From positions 62,001 through 126,000 of the forward strand of contig NZ_FOLP01000017.1 in NCBI RefSeq assembly GCF_900112425.1: a stretch of 64,000 nt of DNA. The letters are read 5' to 3'. A program made the position numbers and the translations under genes. The DNA is from Variovorax sp. OK212. GTDB taxonomy: Bacteria; Pseudomonadota; Gammaproteobacteria; Burkholderiales; Burkholderiaceae_C. Below, one piece after another: positions 16,545 to 24,938 of the stretch (position 1 is the stretch's first letter; each line of letters begins with the position of its first letter). The notes beneath the pieces are model-generated. The model worked only from the letters and a program-made list of their open reading frames with translations, ran no database searches and was not told where the DNA came from.

Positions 16545-17882
16545 TCAGCGCAACAGTGAGCGCCCGCGGCCGATGCCGTAGTACGCGATGCCCGCGGCTT
16601 CGACCGTGGCAGCCTCGTAGAGGTTGCGGCCGTCGAAGATCGCGGGGCTGCGCAGCACCTGCGCGATGCGGGCGAAATCGGGCCGGCTGAATTCCGGCCA
16701 TTCGGTCACCAGCGCCAGCGCGTCGGCGCCCTGCAGCGCCTCGTCGGCCGCGCCGCACCAGCGCACGCCCTCGTGCTCGCCGACGAGGTCGCGCGCCGTC
16801 GACATCGCCACCGGGTCGTACACCTGCACGCGCGCGCCGGCGGCGCGCAGGCGCTCCAGCAGCACGAGGCTCGGTGCATCGCGCATGTCGTCGGTGTCGG
16901 GCTTGAAGGCCAGGCCCCACACGGCGATGGTCTTGCCTGCGATGCGGCCTTCGAAGTGGTGCGTCATCAGCTCGAACAGCCGGCCCTTCTGCTCGTGGTT
17001 GGTGGCTTCGACCGCCGTCAGGATGCGCAGCGGATACCCGTCGCGCTCGGCCATGCGCTTCAGCGCCCGCACGTCCTTCGCGAGGCACGAGCCGCCGTAG
17101 CCCGCGCCCGCCTGCAGGAAGTCGGGCCCGATGCGCCGGTCCGCGCCGATGGCGCGCCGCACCATCTCGATGTCGGCGCCCGCATGCTCGGCCACGCGCG
17201 CCATCTCGTTCATGAAGCTGATGCGGGTGGCCAGCATGGCGTTGGCGGCGTACTTGGCGAGCTCGGCCGAGCGGCGGTCCATCACCAGCAGCTGCGCCGG
17301 GTTCTCGACGAAGGGCGCGTAGAGGCGGGTCAACACCTCGACGGCCCACGGGTTTTCCGAGCCGATCACCACGCGGTCGGGCCGCCGGCAGTCGCGCACC
17401 GCCGAGCCTTCGCGCAGGAATTCGGGGTTGGCCGCCACCGCGACGCGCAGCCGCGCGCCGCGCTGCGACAGCTCGCCGTTCAGCACCATCTCGACCTGGT
17501 CGGCCGTGCCCACTGGCGCGGTCGACTTGCACACCACCACCGCGTCGCGGTCGCGGTGCCGCCCGATGCCGGCGGCCACGGCCATCACGTGGCGCAGGTC
17601 GACCCGGCCTTCGGCATCGGCCGGCGTGTTGACCACGATGAAAATCACCTCGCCGTGCAGGCAGGCCGCGCGCTCGTCGGCGGTGAAGCGCAGCGTTCCC
17701 GCGGCAAGGCCGGCGGCCACCAGCGCTTCCAGGTCCGGTTCATGCAAGGGCATCAGGCCGCGCTGCAGGCCCTCGATGCGTGCGAGGTCGGCGTCGGCGC
17801 ACAGCACCTCGTGGCCGGCCTCGGCCAGGCTGGCGGCGAAACTCAGGCCGACATAGCCGGCGCCGAAGAGGCTGACCTTCAT
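16545..17882 (-). CDS. ugd: UDP-glucose 6-dehydrogenase
   Basis: This 445-residue NAD-dependent enzyme oxidises UDP-glucose to UDP-glucuronate for capsule or exopolysaccharide. The Rossmann motif GAGYVG is at residues 7-12, NPEFLREG at 152-159, and the catalytic Cys266 in GAGYGGSCLAKD. Most relatives have SCFPKD there, so Leu-Ala replaces Phe-Pro. The C-terminal UDP-binding domain contains VWGLAFKPDTDDMR. It is on the minus strand, divergent from a glycosyltransferase gene that starts 105 bp away and convergent with the CoA transferase. With the following plus-strand genes it marks a glycan locus. GDP-mannose dehydrogenase is a less likely alternative. Confidence 0.93.
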   Translation of the reverse strand: MKVSLFGAGYVGLSFAASLAEAGHEVLCADADLARIEGLQRGLMPLHEPDLEALVAAGLAAGTLRFTADERAACLHGEVIFIVVNTPADAEGRVDLRHVMAVAAGIGRHRDRDAVVVCKSTAPVGTADQVEMVLNGELSQRGARLRVAVAANPEFLREGSAVRDCRRPDRVVIGSENPWAVEVLTRLYAPFVENPAQLLVMDRRSAELAKYAANAMLATRISFMNEMARVAEHAGADIEMVRRAIGADRRIGPDFLQAGAGYGGSCLAKDVRALKRMAERDGYPLRILTAVEATNHEQKGRLFELMTHHFEGRIAGKTIAVWGLAFKPDTDDMRDAPSLVLLERLRAAGARVQVYDPVAMSTARDLVGEHEGVRWCGAADEALQGADALALVTEWPEFSRPDFARIAQVLRSPAIFDGRNLYEAATVEAAGIAYYGIGRGRSLLR

Positions 17883-17987
17883 CGGCGGCCTCGTGCCTGG
17901 TCACGGTGGGGGCACTGGTGGACAGCGCGGTTGTGCGATAAAAGCAGGATGGATTCTTTCAAAACCGTGTCCGGACAGGAAAATTCG

Positions 17988-19013
17988 ATGATGCCCGATC
18001 AAGTTGCCGCGCGTTGCGCGCTGGTCCTGGAGACCAACAACCTGCGCGGCGGAGCGGACGCCGAGGCGAAGACGAGCACCAGCCTGCAGCGCCTGGTCGC
18101 CCTGCTGGCGCGGCAGAAGCTGCCGCTCACCGCGCTGGCGCAAGTGGTCGTCACGCACGACGGCCTGAGCCCCGCCACCTGCGAGGCCGTGAGCCGGCTC
18201 GCGGGCCGCCCGGTGGACTTCGTGCGCATCGACCACAGCACCGGCTACTACGACGCCAAGAACGTCGGCTTCGAGGCCACCGACGCGCAGCGCTGCACGC
18301 ACGTGGTGTTCGCCGACGCCGACTGCCTGCCCGACGACGACTGGCTGCTGCAGATGCTGCTGCCCTTCACCCGGGCCGATGCCCCCGCCGTGGTCGCCGG
18401 GCGCACCAGCTACGCGGCCAACGTGGTGGGCACCGCGCTGACCACCATCGACTTCATGTACTTCCCCAACGCGGACCACGCCGGCGCCACGAGCAACTTC
18501 TACGCGAACAACGTGGCCTTCCGCCGCGAGGTGTTCGCGCAGCACAGCTACCAGGCGCTGGACGGCGTGTACCGCGCGCACTGCCAGGTGCTGGGCATGC
18601 GGCTGAAGGCGGCCGGCGTGCCGATCCACTACGCCGCGCAGGCCCACACCGAGCACCGCCTGCCCGACACGCGCGCCGAGGCGCTCAAGCTGCGCTGGAT
18701 GCGCGGGCAGGACACCTATTCGCTCACGCCGCACCTGCTGCGCAGCTACGTGTCGCCGCGCTGGCAATGGCTCGCCAGAAGCGGGCCGATCGGTCCGCTG
18801 GCCGTGCTGTTCACCCGCCTGGGCTTCAGCGTGAAGGCGCTCAACCACCAGGACCTGCCGCCGCTGCGCGGCCTGCGCTGGCTGGCCGGCGTGGCGCTGA
18901 TCCTCGGCTTCTCGGCCGTCGACATGCTGGGCGCGTTCGCGCGCGGCATCGGCTGGCACACCACGGGCCGCACCAATGCGGACGCCCAGGCGCTCTCGTA
19001 CCACAAGCCCTGA
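17988..19013 (+). CDS. Family 2-like glycosyltransferase
   Basis: This 341-residue protein has a GT-A fold. CALVLETNNLRGG opens the nucleotide-binding domain, a DAKNVGFEA segment precedes the metal-binding FADADCLPDDDWL (a DxD-type motif), and HTEHRLPDTRAEALKLRWMRGQDT resembles the acceptor-side ED/RW region of processive family 2 enzymes. One or two hydrophobic segments near the C-terminus (LRWLAGVALILGFSAVD) suggest membrane association. The ATG at 17988 is chosen because AGGA stands eight bases upstream; an ATG at 17949 is directly abutted by its only SD-like bases. It is divergent from ugd, whose product UDP-glucuronate could be the donor. Confidence 0.82.
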   Translation: MMPDQVAARCALVLETNNLRGGADAEAKTSTSLQRLVALLARQKLPLTALAQVVVTHDGLSPATCEAVSRLAGRPVDFVRIDHSTGYYDAKNVGFEATDAQRCTHVVFADADCLPDDDWLLQMLLPFTRADAPAVVAGRTSYAANVVGTALTTIDFMYFPNADHAGATSNFYANNVAFRREVFAQHSYQALDGVYRAHCQVLGMRLKAAGVPIHYAAQAHTEHRLPDTRAEALKLRWMRGQDTYSLTPHLLRSYVSPRWQWLARSGPIGPLAVLFTRLGFSVKALNHQDLPPLRGLRWLAGVALILGFSAVDMLGAFARGIGWHTTGRTNADAQALSYHKP

Positions 19014-19074
19014 GCGCCGCACTGCGCCTGCTCCCGCTCCTTTCCTTCCGTCAGAAGAACAACAAGACAAGACC

Positions 19075-20100
19075 ATGCACATCCGCTCGTCCTTCATCGC
19101 CCGCCATCTTGCGATGGGTCTCGCGCTCGCGGGCGCCGCCACGCTGGCCCACTCGGCGAACCCAGCCAACGCCGCCGACTTCACCGGCCGCGGCGTCTTC
19201 AACTTCAAGTCCGAGGCCGGCTGCCCCTTCGCCGCGCTGGCGGGCACCGCCAACGACTGCAACCGCCTCGCGCTGGACGACCCCGAGACCCGCGCTGCGC
19301 TCGACGGCGCCGCGCACACCATCCGCTTCACCAACACGCGCAGCTACGCGGAGAAAACCATCGTCGGCGACGTGCTGCTGCAGGGCTCGGGCCAGTCGCG
19401 CGGCGGCCAGCGCGTGCCGCTGACCTTCCATGCGCTGCTGAGCCGTTCGGGCAGCGACTGGTCGGTGAGCAGCCATGCGCACTCGCCCGTGGGCGGCGAG
19501 TTCAGCGACATCCGCATCGACCCGTACCAGGTGGTGGTGAACGAGGCGAACAATGCCGATCGCCTGGTGCTCTCGGCCGACCAGGTGGTGGAGGCGCTCG
19601 CCAAGCCCTCGCTGACCGCGCGGCTGGCCAACGTGCTGGTGCAGGTGGACGACAACCGCACCGACGGCGCCAAGGACGCCGACATCACCATCGGCCTGGG
19701 CCTGAGCAAGGCCTCGAAGTCGGTGGCGCGCGCGCGCTTCCGTGCGCCGGGCGCCAAGGGCCACGAGCTGGCCGCGGCCATGCAGCAGGGCAACTGGACG
19801 CTGGAGCTGCAGGCCCTGAGCGGCCAGATCCCGCGCCAGGTGGTGCAGCGCGACCTGTTCCTGTACGGGCTCGAATCGCAGTCGCTGCTGCAACCGCTGC
19901 TGCAGCGCGGCTTCCACAAGAACGAGAAGCTGGTGCTGGGCGCCGCCAACGGCAAGGGCTATGTGCGCTACGACGGCCAGCAGCGCGAGTTCGCGGGCGC
20001 CGACGCCGCCGCGCGCGCGTTCTTGCAGGACAGCTTCATCGGGCTGGTGCTGGGCTGGCAGCAACAGCAGCCCGTGAAGGCCAAGGCCGATGGCCGCTGA
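19075..20100 (+). CDS. Secreted protein of unknown function in the glycan locus
   Basis: This 341-residue protein has an N-terminal Sec signal peptide (about residues 1-34, ending near HSANPANA). The mature part is rich in Asp, Ala and Val, with two early cysteines (EAGCPFAAL and TANDCNRL) that may form a disulfide. No family was recognised. It contains a short basic run near SKSVARARF and ends in QQQQPVKAKADGR. The gene follows the glycosyltransferase by 61 bp and overlaps the ferritin-like gene by 11 bp, so the three are probably one unit. A periplasmic or surface role in glycan handling is inferred from context only. Confidence 0.72.
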   Translation: MHIRSSFIARHLAMGLALAGAATLAHSANPANAADFTGRGVFNFKSEAGCPFAALAGTANDCNRLALDDPETRAALDGAAHTIRFTNTRSYAEKTIVGDVLLQGSGQSRGGQRVPLTFHALLSRSGSDWSVSSHAHSPVGGEFSDIRIDPYQVVVNEANNADRLVLSADQVVEALAKPSLTARLANVLVQVDDNRTDGAKDADITIGLGLSKASKSVARARFRAPGAKGHELAAAMQQGNWTLELQALSGQIPRQVVQRDLFLYGLESQSLLQPLLQRGFHKNEKLVLGAANGKGYVRYDGQQREFAGADAAARAFLQDSFIGLVLGWQQQQPVKAKADGR

Positions 20101-20848
20101 GGCCGCCACCGCAGGCGGTTTCGACTGCCTCGCGCCGCCCGCCCTGCGCGGCTGGCCCGCGCTGCAGTCGCGCCTGGTGCACCACGTCAAGCGTGCCGCG
20201 CTGCACCAGCTGCATGCGAGCAACGCGGGCGAGATGCTGCTGCTGCGCTTCTACCTGGTGGGCGAGGAATCTTCCGAGCAGGCGCTGCAGCGCGAGCTGC
20301 GCATCGACCCGCCCGACTGGCTGGCGCGCCAGCTCGACCAGCACCTGGCCGACGAGCAGCTGCATGCGCGGCTGTTCGCGCAGGCCATCGTCGAGCGCGG
20401 CGGCAGCGCGCAGGCCGCCGCATCGCCCGAGGAGGCGCCGCGGCCCGACTGGCTGAGCCGCCGCAAGCTCGCGCGCTGGCAGGCGATCATCCGCCGCCAC
20501 GCGCCGCACTTCGCGCACGGCGGGCTGGTGCCGGCCTATGCCATCGGTCTGTCGGCCGAGCAGATGGCCTCGCGCATCCTGCAGCGCCACTGCGCGCTGA
20601 TCGGCGCGCAACATGCATTGCACCCGCTGCTGACGCGCGTGCTGGCCGACGAAGACCGCCACATCCGCCTGTGCACGCACACGCTGCAGCGCTGCGTGGC
20701 GCCGCCCGAGCAGGCGCGGCTGGCGCAGCTGATGCGCGAGGTGCGCGACACCGAGCGCGGCTTCGGCGTGACCGGCGCGCTGGGCATGTGGCTGGCCGGC
20801 GTGGCCCTGCGGTTGCGCCCCGGCGCGGCGCGGCGCGCACACGCCTGA
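20090..20848 (+). CDS. Ferritin-like di-iron protein of unknown function
   Basis: This 252-residue, mainly helical protein has no signal peptide. It contains the complete spacing of a four-helix di-iron site: Glu48 (NAGEML), Glu89-x-x-His92 (DEQLH), Glu157 (SAEQM) and Glu188-x-x-His191 (DEDRH). That is the E, ExxH, E, ExxH pattern of the ferritin-like superfamily. Which member (oxygenase, peroxidase or storage) cannot be told; I do not recognise the family. The start ATG lies inside the end of the secreted-protein gene (11-bp overlap) and the stop is 3 bases before the next glycosyltransferase-like gene, so it is embedded in a glycan operon, an unusual place for such a protein. Confidence 0.72.
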   Translation: MAAEAATAGGFDCLAPPALRGWPALQSRLVHHVKRAALHQLHASNAGEMLLLRFYLVGEESSEQALQRELRIDPPDWLARQLDQHLADEQLHARLFAQAIVERGGSAQAAASPEEAPRPDWLSRRKLARWQAIIRRHAPHFAHGGLVPAYAIGLSAEQMASRILQRHCALIGAQHALHPLLTRVLADEDRHIRLCTHTLQRCVAPPEQARLAQLMREVRDTERGFGVTGALGMWLAGVALRLRPGAARRAHA

Positions 20849-20851
20849 GCG

Positions 20852-21967
20852 ATGCCGCCGCGCATCCTCTACCTCGCGACCGCGGACGCGCGCGGCCACC
20901 TGATGCGCGCCCAGCTGCTCACGCACGCGCTGCGCGCGGCCGGCGCGCAGGTGCAGGTGCTCACCACCTCCGACGAAGGCGCGCGCTTCCTGGCCGGCTT
21001 CGGCATCGACGCGCCGGTGCTGTCGCGCCACTACGCGGTGCAGTTCGACGCGCAACAGAACATGCTGCGCCGCGAGACCGACCGCAACGTGGCGCACTAC
21101 ATGTTCCGCCCCGAACGCATGCTGCGCGACGTGTGGCGGCTGCGCGCGCAGTTCCGCGGCGCCGACCTGGTAGTGAACGACTCGTTCCACCCCGCGCTGC
21201 TGCTCATGGGCTGGCTGCCGTTCTGGCGGCGCAAGGTGGTGCACGTGTACGGCGCGAGCCTGCGCCGCGCGCTGGAGACCAACTTCAAGGGGCGCATGCC
21301 GGGCGCCGTCGCCAGGCTGTTCGGCGGCATCGTCGCGTGGCAGATCGACCGCAGCCGCGCGCGCATCGAGCACGACTTCGCGTTCGGCGAGCCGCAGCAC
21401 GACGGCCGTGGCCGGCACCGGCTGGCCACGCCGGTGGCGGTGGTGGACGCCGTCGACCGCGGCAACGCGGCGCGGCCCGTGGCCGCCGTGTACCTGAACC
21501 CGCACTTCGAAGACCCGGCGCTGGCCGACGGGCTGGAGCAAGGCCTGGCCGATGCGGGCGTGCCGGCGCACCTCGTCGGCGAAGGCTATGCCCACCGCAC
21601 GCACTGGCACGCGCGCGACGAGCACTGGATCGAGGCCGCGGCGCACAGCGCGTTCATCGTCTCGGCGCCGGGCATGGCGGCGCTGTCGATCGCGGCGGTC
21701 TACCGCCGTCCGATCCTGCTGCTGCTGACCGACCAGCCCGAGCAGGCGATCAACGCGGGGCGCGCGGCGCAGCTCGGCCTGGCGCACCGCGTGGTGGTGT
21801 GGCGCGGCGATGCGCCGAAGTTCGCGCGGGCCGTGGCCACGGCGGCCGGTGAGTTGCTGGCCTTGCCGGAGAGCGCGGCGAACTCCGCCGACGGGCGCCA
21901 GGGTGCGATCGACCGGCTGCAGCCTTGGGTCCAGCTGTTGTCCAGCCTTGCCGCACGCGACGCATGA
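20852..21967 (+). CDS. GT-B fold glycosyltransferase-like protein
   Basis: This 371-residue cytoplasmic protein has a MurG/UDP-glucuronosyltransferase-like layout. The N-terminal ILYLATADARGHLMRAQLLTH has the GH(LM) acceptor-loop signature. The C-terminal domain shows AAHSAFIVSAPGMAALSIAA and LLLLTDQPEQAINAGRAAQLG, which correspond to the donor-binding region (normally a GGxGT-type stretch; here SAPGMAAL) and the Q-x-x-N turn. The altered donor loop is a departure from classical enzymes. It ends a plus-strand unit of four genes (17988-21967) with spacings of 61, -11 and 3 bases. Donor and acceptor are unknown. Confidence 0.75.
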   Translation: MPPRILYLATADARGHLMRAQLLTHALRAAGAQVQVLTTSDEGARFLAGFGIDAPVLSRHYAVQFDAQQNMLRRETDRNVAHYMFRPERMLRDVWRLRAQFRGADLVVNDSFHPALLLMGWLPFWRRKVVHVYGASLRRALETNFKGRMPGAVARLFGGIVAWQIDRSRARIEHDFAFGEPQHDGRGRHRLATPVAVVDAVDRGNAARPVAAVYLNPHFEDPALADGLEQGLADAGVPAHLVGEGYAHRTHWHARDEHWIEAAAHSAFIVSAPGMAALSIAAVYRRPILLLLTDQPEQAINAGRAAQLGLAHRVVVWRGDAPKFARAVATAAGELLALPESAANSADGRQGAIDRLQPWVQLLSSLAARDA

Positions 21968-22004
21968 AGGGGTGAATTCGGGGCGCTTCACGCCGCCGCG
22001 CCAG

Positions 22005-23723
22005 CTAGCCGGAAATCGCCCGCGCCGAATCGATCAAGGCCCGGAAGGCCCGCGTCATGGCGCGCACCGGATGCATCTCGGCCCAGGGCCTGGACGTCGC
22101 CTTCGGCGGCGCCGAGATCACGCCGCGCCCCATGCGCACGGACACCTGCAGTTTCCTCAGCGTGAAGCCCGGCCGCACGGCCATGCGCCGCAGGCCGCCG
22201 CGCGCGGTGTCCGCCACGGCGAACTGCAGCACCAGGCATTTGCGCCCCGCCGACGGCTCGATCTCGAACACCACGCTGCGCCTTCGCGCGCCCGTGCCGC
22301 GCTGGCCCGGCAGCACCATGCCGTCGAACAGCGCGAGCACGCTGGTGGTCTTGGCGTTGCTGCGGCAGTCGATGCGCACCTCCAGCCGGTAGGGCTGCTG
22401 GTGCCCGCGCGCGGCCGGCTGCGACAGTGAAGTCTGCGAAGGCAACGAAGGCAGCGAAGGCAACGGAATGACGAGGCAGGCCAGCTCGCCCTCGCTGCGC
22501 GCGCCCTCGCCGTCGAAGCCCGTCCAGCCGTGGCTGAGCCAGCCCATCGCGGGGCTGCCAGGATGGAACAGGTAGGGCCGGCCCGTCTGCAGCTCGGCCA
22601 CCTCGGGCAGGCCCCGGGCCTGGTCGTCGAGGCCCCAGCGCGTGAGAAAGGCCTTGTCGATGGCCGCCGCGGGCCAGGCCGACAGGCCCGGCGCGGCATG
22701 CATGGCCTGCACCGTTCGAGCGATGCCGTTGCCGCACACCGCCGCCATGCAGTCCACCGACCCCAGCGACGCACCGACCGGGATCCAGCCCGAGCAGGAC
22801 GGCGGCAGCTGCGCCGGCGCATTGCGGTCGGCATGGATCAGCGCGTGCGCCGGCTTGCGGAAGTAGCGCGCCTCGGTCAGCACGCTCGACGACAGGCTGG
22901 CCGCGAAGTGCACGTTGGCGGCCGACAGCAGCGCGTAGCTGTTCTCGTGCGTCCACGCCACGTTGGGAATGGCGCGCGCGATCGGGGCGAGGTCGTGCAG
23001 CGCGGGTTCGTAGGGGTGCGGCTTGACCACCAGCAGGTCGACGCCGCGGGCCAGCTCGCGCAGCGGCGCGATCACGCTCGCCGGGTGCATGGTGCGCCCG
23101 CCGCTCACCAGCGACAGGTCGACCAGGCTCTGGCCGAAGAACAGGCCCACGCGCAGGCGCGGGTCGAACAGCGCCGCCGCGCCGTGCCGCGCGAAGCGGC
23201 CCTTGAGCGCGCTCGCGTGGTTCCAGAACAGCTCTTCGTCCACCCGGCGCGCCAGCAGCGCGGCCTCGATCACGGGGTCGTTGGTGCGCGCGCAGAAGTG
23301 CAGGTGCTCGGTGAAGCGGCGCGGATCGATCTCGATGTCGAGGTAGCTCGCGCCCGCGCGGTCGATGCAGCGCTGCAGCGCCGGCGTGAGCCCCCAGCCG
23401 ATGACCAGGCAGCCCGGCTCGAACAGCGGCAGCCCGTCCCGCCCGGACAGCCCGGCCAGCGGCGCCAGGTCGGCGATGCAGGCGCGCGCCCAGCCCGCCG
23501 GCGTGCAGGGCAGCTCCAGCCGGGCCATGAGGCGCGCCACGTCGATGCGCCCGCCTTCGGACAGCGGCGCGATCTCGCGCATCGGCAGCTCGAGCCGGCC
23601 CAGCGCGGCGTCGAAGAAGGCGCGCAGGAACCGGCGGTTGGCGACGTGGTACTGGAGCCCGTTGGCGGGGGAGCGGAAGAAGTCGTCCGCAAAAATGACG
23701 TGGTGGAACCGGCGAGTGGTCAT
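22005..23723 (-). CDS. Large KPHP-motif protein, possible capsule-type glycosyltransferase
   Basis: This 572-residue protein has no signal peptide or clear membrane helix. The central VDLLVVKPHPYEPAL motif and following HENSYALLSAANVHFAASLSSSVLTEARYF resemble the C-terminal half of KpsC/KpsS-type Kdo transferases and related polysaccharide enzymes, where KPHP and a later S-S-x-x-x-E motif line the active site. The N-terminal 130 residues and the last 150 residues, which look like a beta-rich domain, were not recognised. The two are joined by a Ser-Leu-Pro repeat linker encoded by 9-bp units. It converges on the glycosyltransferase operon (gap 37 bp). Family assignment is tentative. Confidence 0.55.
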   Translation of the reverse strand: MTTRRFHHVIFADDFFRSPANGLQYHVANRRFLRAFFDAALGRLELPMREIAPLSEGGRIDVARLMARLELPCTPAGWARACIADLAPLAGLSGRDGLPLFEPGCLVIGWGLTPALQRCIDRAGASYLDIEIDPRRFTEHLHFCARTNDPVIEAALLARRVDEELFWNHASALKGRFARHGAAALFDPRLRVGLFFGQSLVDLSLVSGGRTMHPASVIAPLRELARGVDLLVVKPHPYEPALHDLAPIARAIPNVAWTHENSYALLSAANVHFAASLSSSVLTEARYFRKPAHALIHADRNAPAQLPPSCSGWIPVGASLGSVDCMAAVCGNGIARTVQAMHAAPGLSAWPAAAIDKAFLTRWGLDDQARGLPEVAELQTGRPYLFHPGSPAMGWLSHGWTGFDGEGARSEGELACLVIPLPSLPSLPSQTSLSQPAARGHQQPYRLEVRIDCRSNAKTTSVLALFDGMVLPGQRGTGARRRSVVFEIEPSAGRKCLVLQFAVADTARGGLRRMAVRPGFTLRKLQVSVRMGRGVISAPPKATSRPWAEMHPVRAMTRAFRALIDSARAISG

Positions 23724-23864
23724 CGGTTTCGGGAGGATCGGGCTGCCCGTTGCAGACCGTCCCGCCGACCTTTCCTGAGCGATGCGCCAATCTAGGCAGC
23801 CACTCTTAGCGCCGAATGAGAGCGGCGCGGCGTGCGCGCAAAGTTGCCGTAAAGGCCGGCCCGG

Positions 23865-24869
23865 TCAATCCAGGATCAGGTTCAGGTCGCGGATCAGCGG
23901 ATGCCAGCGCGCCGACTCGCCCTGCAGCAGCGCCGCGAACTGCGCGGGCGCATCGCCCACGGGCTCGACGCCGAACTCGGCCAGCTTGCGCTGCACGGCC
24001 GGCGCGTGGATGGCGCTGGCCACCGACTGCTGCAGCCGCATCACCACCTCGCCGGGCGTGCTCGCGGGCACCACCAGCCCCATGAGCGCGGCGGCCTCCA
24101 CGCGCGGCATGCCGAGCTCGGCGAAGGCCGGCACGCCCGGCAGTTCCGCCAGCCGCGTGGGGTGCGCCACCGCCAGCGGGCGCAGCTTGCCGCCCTGGAT
24201 GAAGCGGCGCGACGCGGCCAGGTCGCACATCAGCACGGGCAACTGGCCGCCGGCCACGTCGGCCAGCGCGGGCGCGGCGCCGCGGTAGGGCACGTGCACC
24301 ATCTCCAGCCCGGCCTCGCGTTCGAGCAGCGCCATGGCCAGGTGCTGCGGGCTGCCGGTGCCGGCCGAGGCGAAGCTGACCTTGCCCGGAAAGGCGCGTG
24401 CGTCCTCGATGAAGGCGCGCGCGTCCTTCACGCCGCTGGACGGGCCCACCAGCAGCACCATCGGCAGCCGGCCCAGCAGGGTGACGGGCGCGAAGTCGCG
24501 CGAGGGGTTGTAGCTGAGGTTGCGGTACAGCGCGGGGTTGAACACCAGCGTGCCGTTGTCGGCCGACAGCAGCGTGTAGCCGTCGGCCGGGGCACGCGCG
24601 GCCTCGATGGCTCCCAGCGCGGTGTTGCCGCCCGCGCGGTTCTCGATGGCCACCGGCTGGCCCGCGTCGAGCGCGAGCTGCGCGCCGATGGTGCGCGCGA
24701 CGATGTCGGCGCCGGCGCCCGCGGGGTACGGCACGATCCAGCGGATGGGCCTGGCTGGATAGCCAGACTGCGCCGACTGCGCCGGTTGAGGCCTTGCCGC
24801 GCGGGGCAGCCCCAGGGCCGCCAGGGCGGCCATGGCCAGGAGTTGCAGCAGCAGCGGTCGGCGGGTCAT
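23865..24869 (-). CDS. Bug/TctC-family periplasmic solute-binding receptor
   Basis: This 334-residue protein has a signal peptide (TRRPLLLQLLAMAALAALG, cleavage after the Ala/Pro-rich stretch). Hallmarks are IRWIVPYPAGAGADIVAR, ENRAGGNTALGAIEAA and VHVPYRGAAPALADVAGG. It stands alone: no catabolic enzyme or regulator is next to it, and the glycan gene lies 141 bp downstream in the same direction. It follows the VWA gene on the same strand after 69 bp. I regard it as an independent orphan receptor of unknown ligand. The 23724-23864 gap shows nothing recognisable. Confidence 0.9.
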   Translation of the reverse strand: MTRRPLLLQLLAMAALAALGLPRAARPQPAQSAQSGYPARPIRWIVPYPAGAGADIVARTIGAQLALDAGQPVAIENRAGGNTALGAIEAARAPADGYTLLSADNGTLVFNPALYRNLSYNPSRDFAPVTLLGRLPMVLLVGPSSGVKDARAFIEDARAFPGKVSFASAGTGSPQHLAMALLEREAGLEMVHVPYRGAAPALADVAGGQLPVLMCDLAASRRFIQGGKLRPLAVAHPTRLAELPGVPAFAELGMPRVEAAALMGLVVPASTPGEVVMRLQQSVASAIHAPAVQRKLAEFGVEPVGDAPAQFAALLQGESARWHPLIRDLNLILD

Positions 24870-24938
24870 GGGCGACGGTCTCCGAGGGAGCTTCCAGCCG
24901 ACATGTTAGGCCGGGTTCGGGCCGTTGGCCCGCTCGCC

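Noticed and set aside
20036-21991. 650-codon minus-strand frame opposite the glycan genes
   Set aside because: Mirror of three well-supported plus-strand genes; composition typical of antisense shadow.
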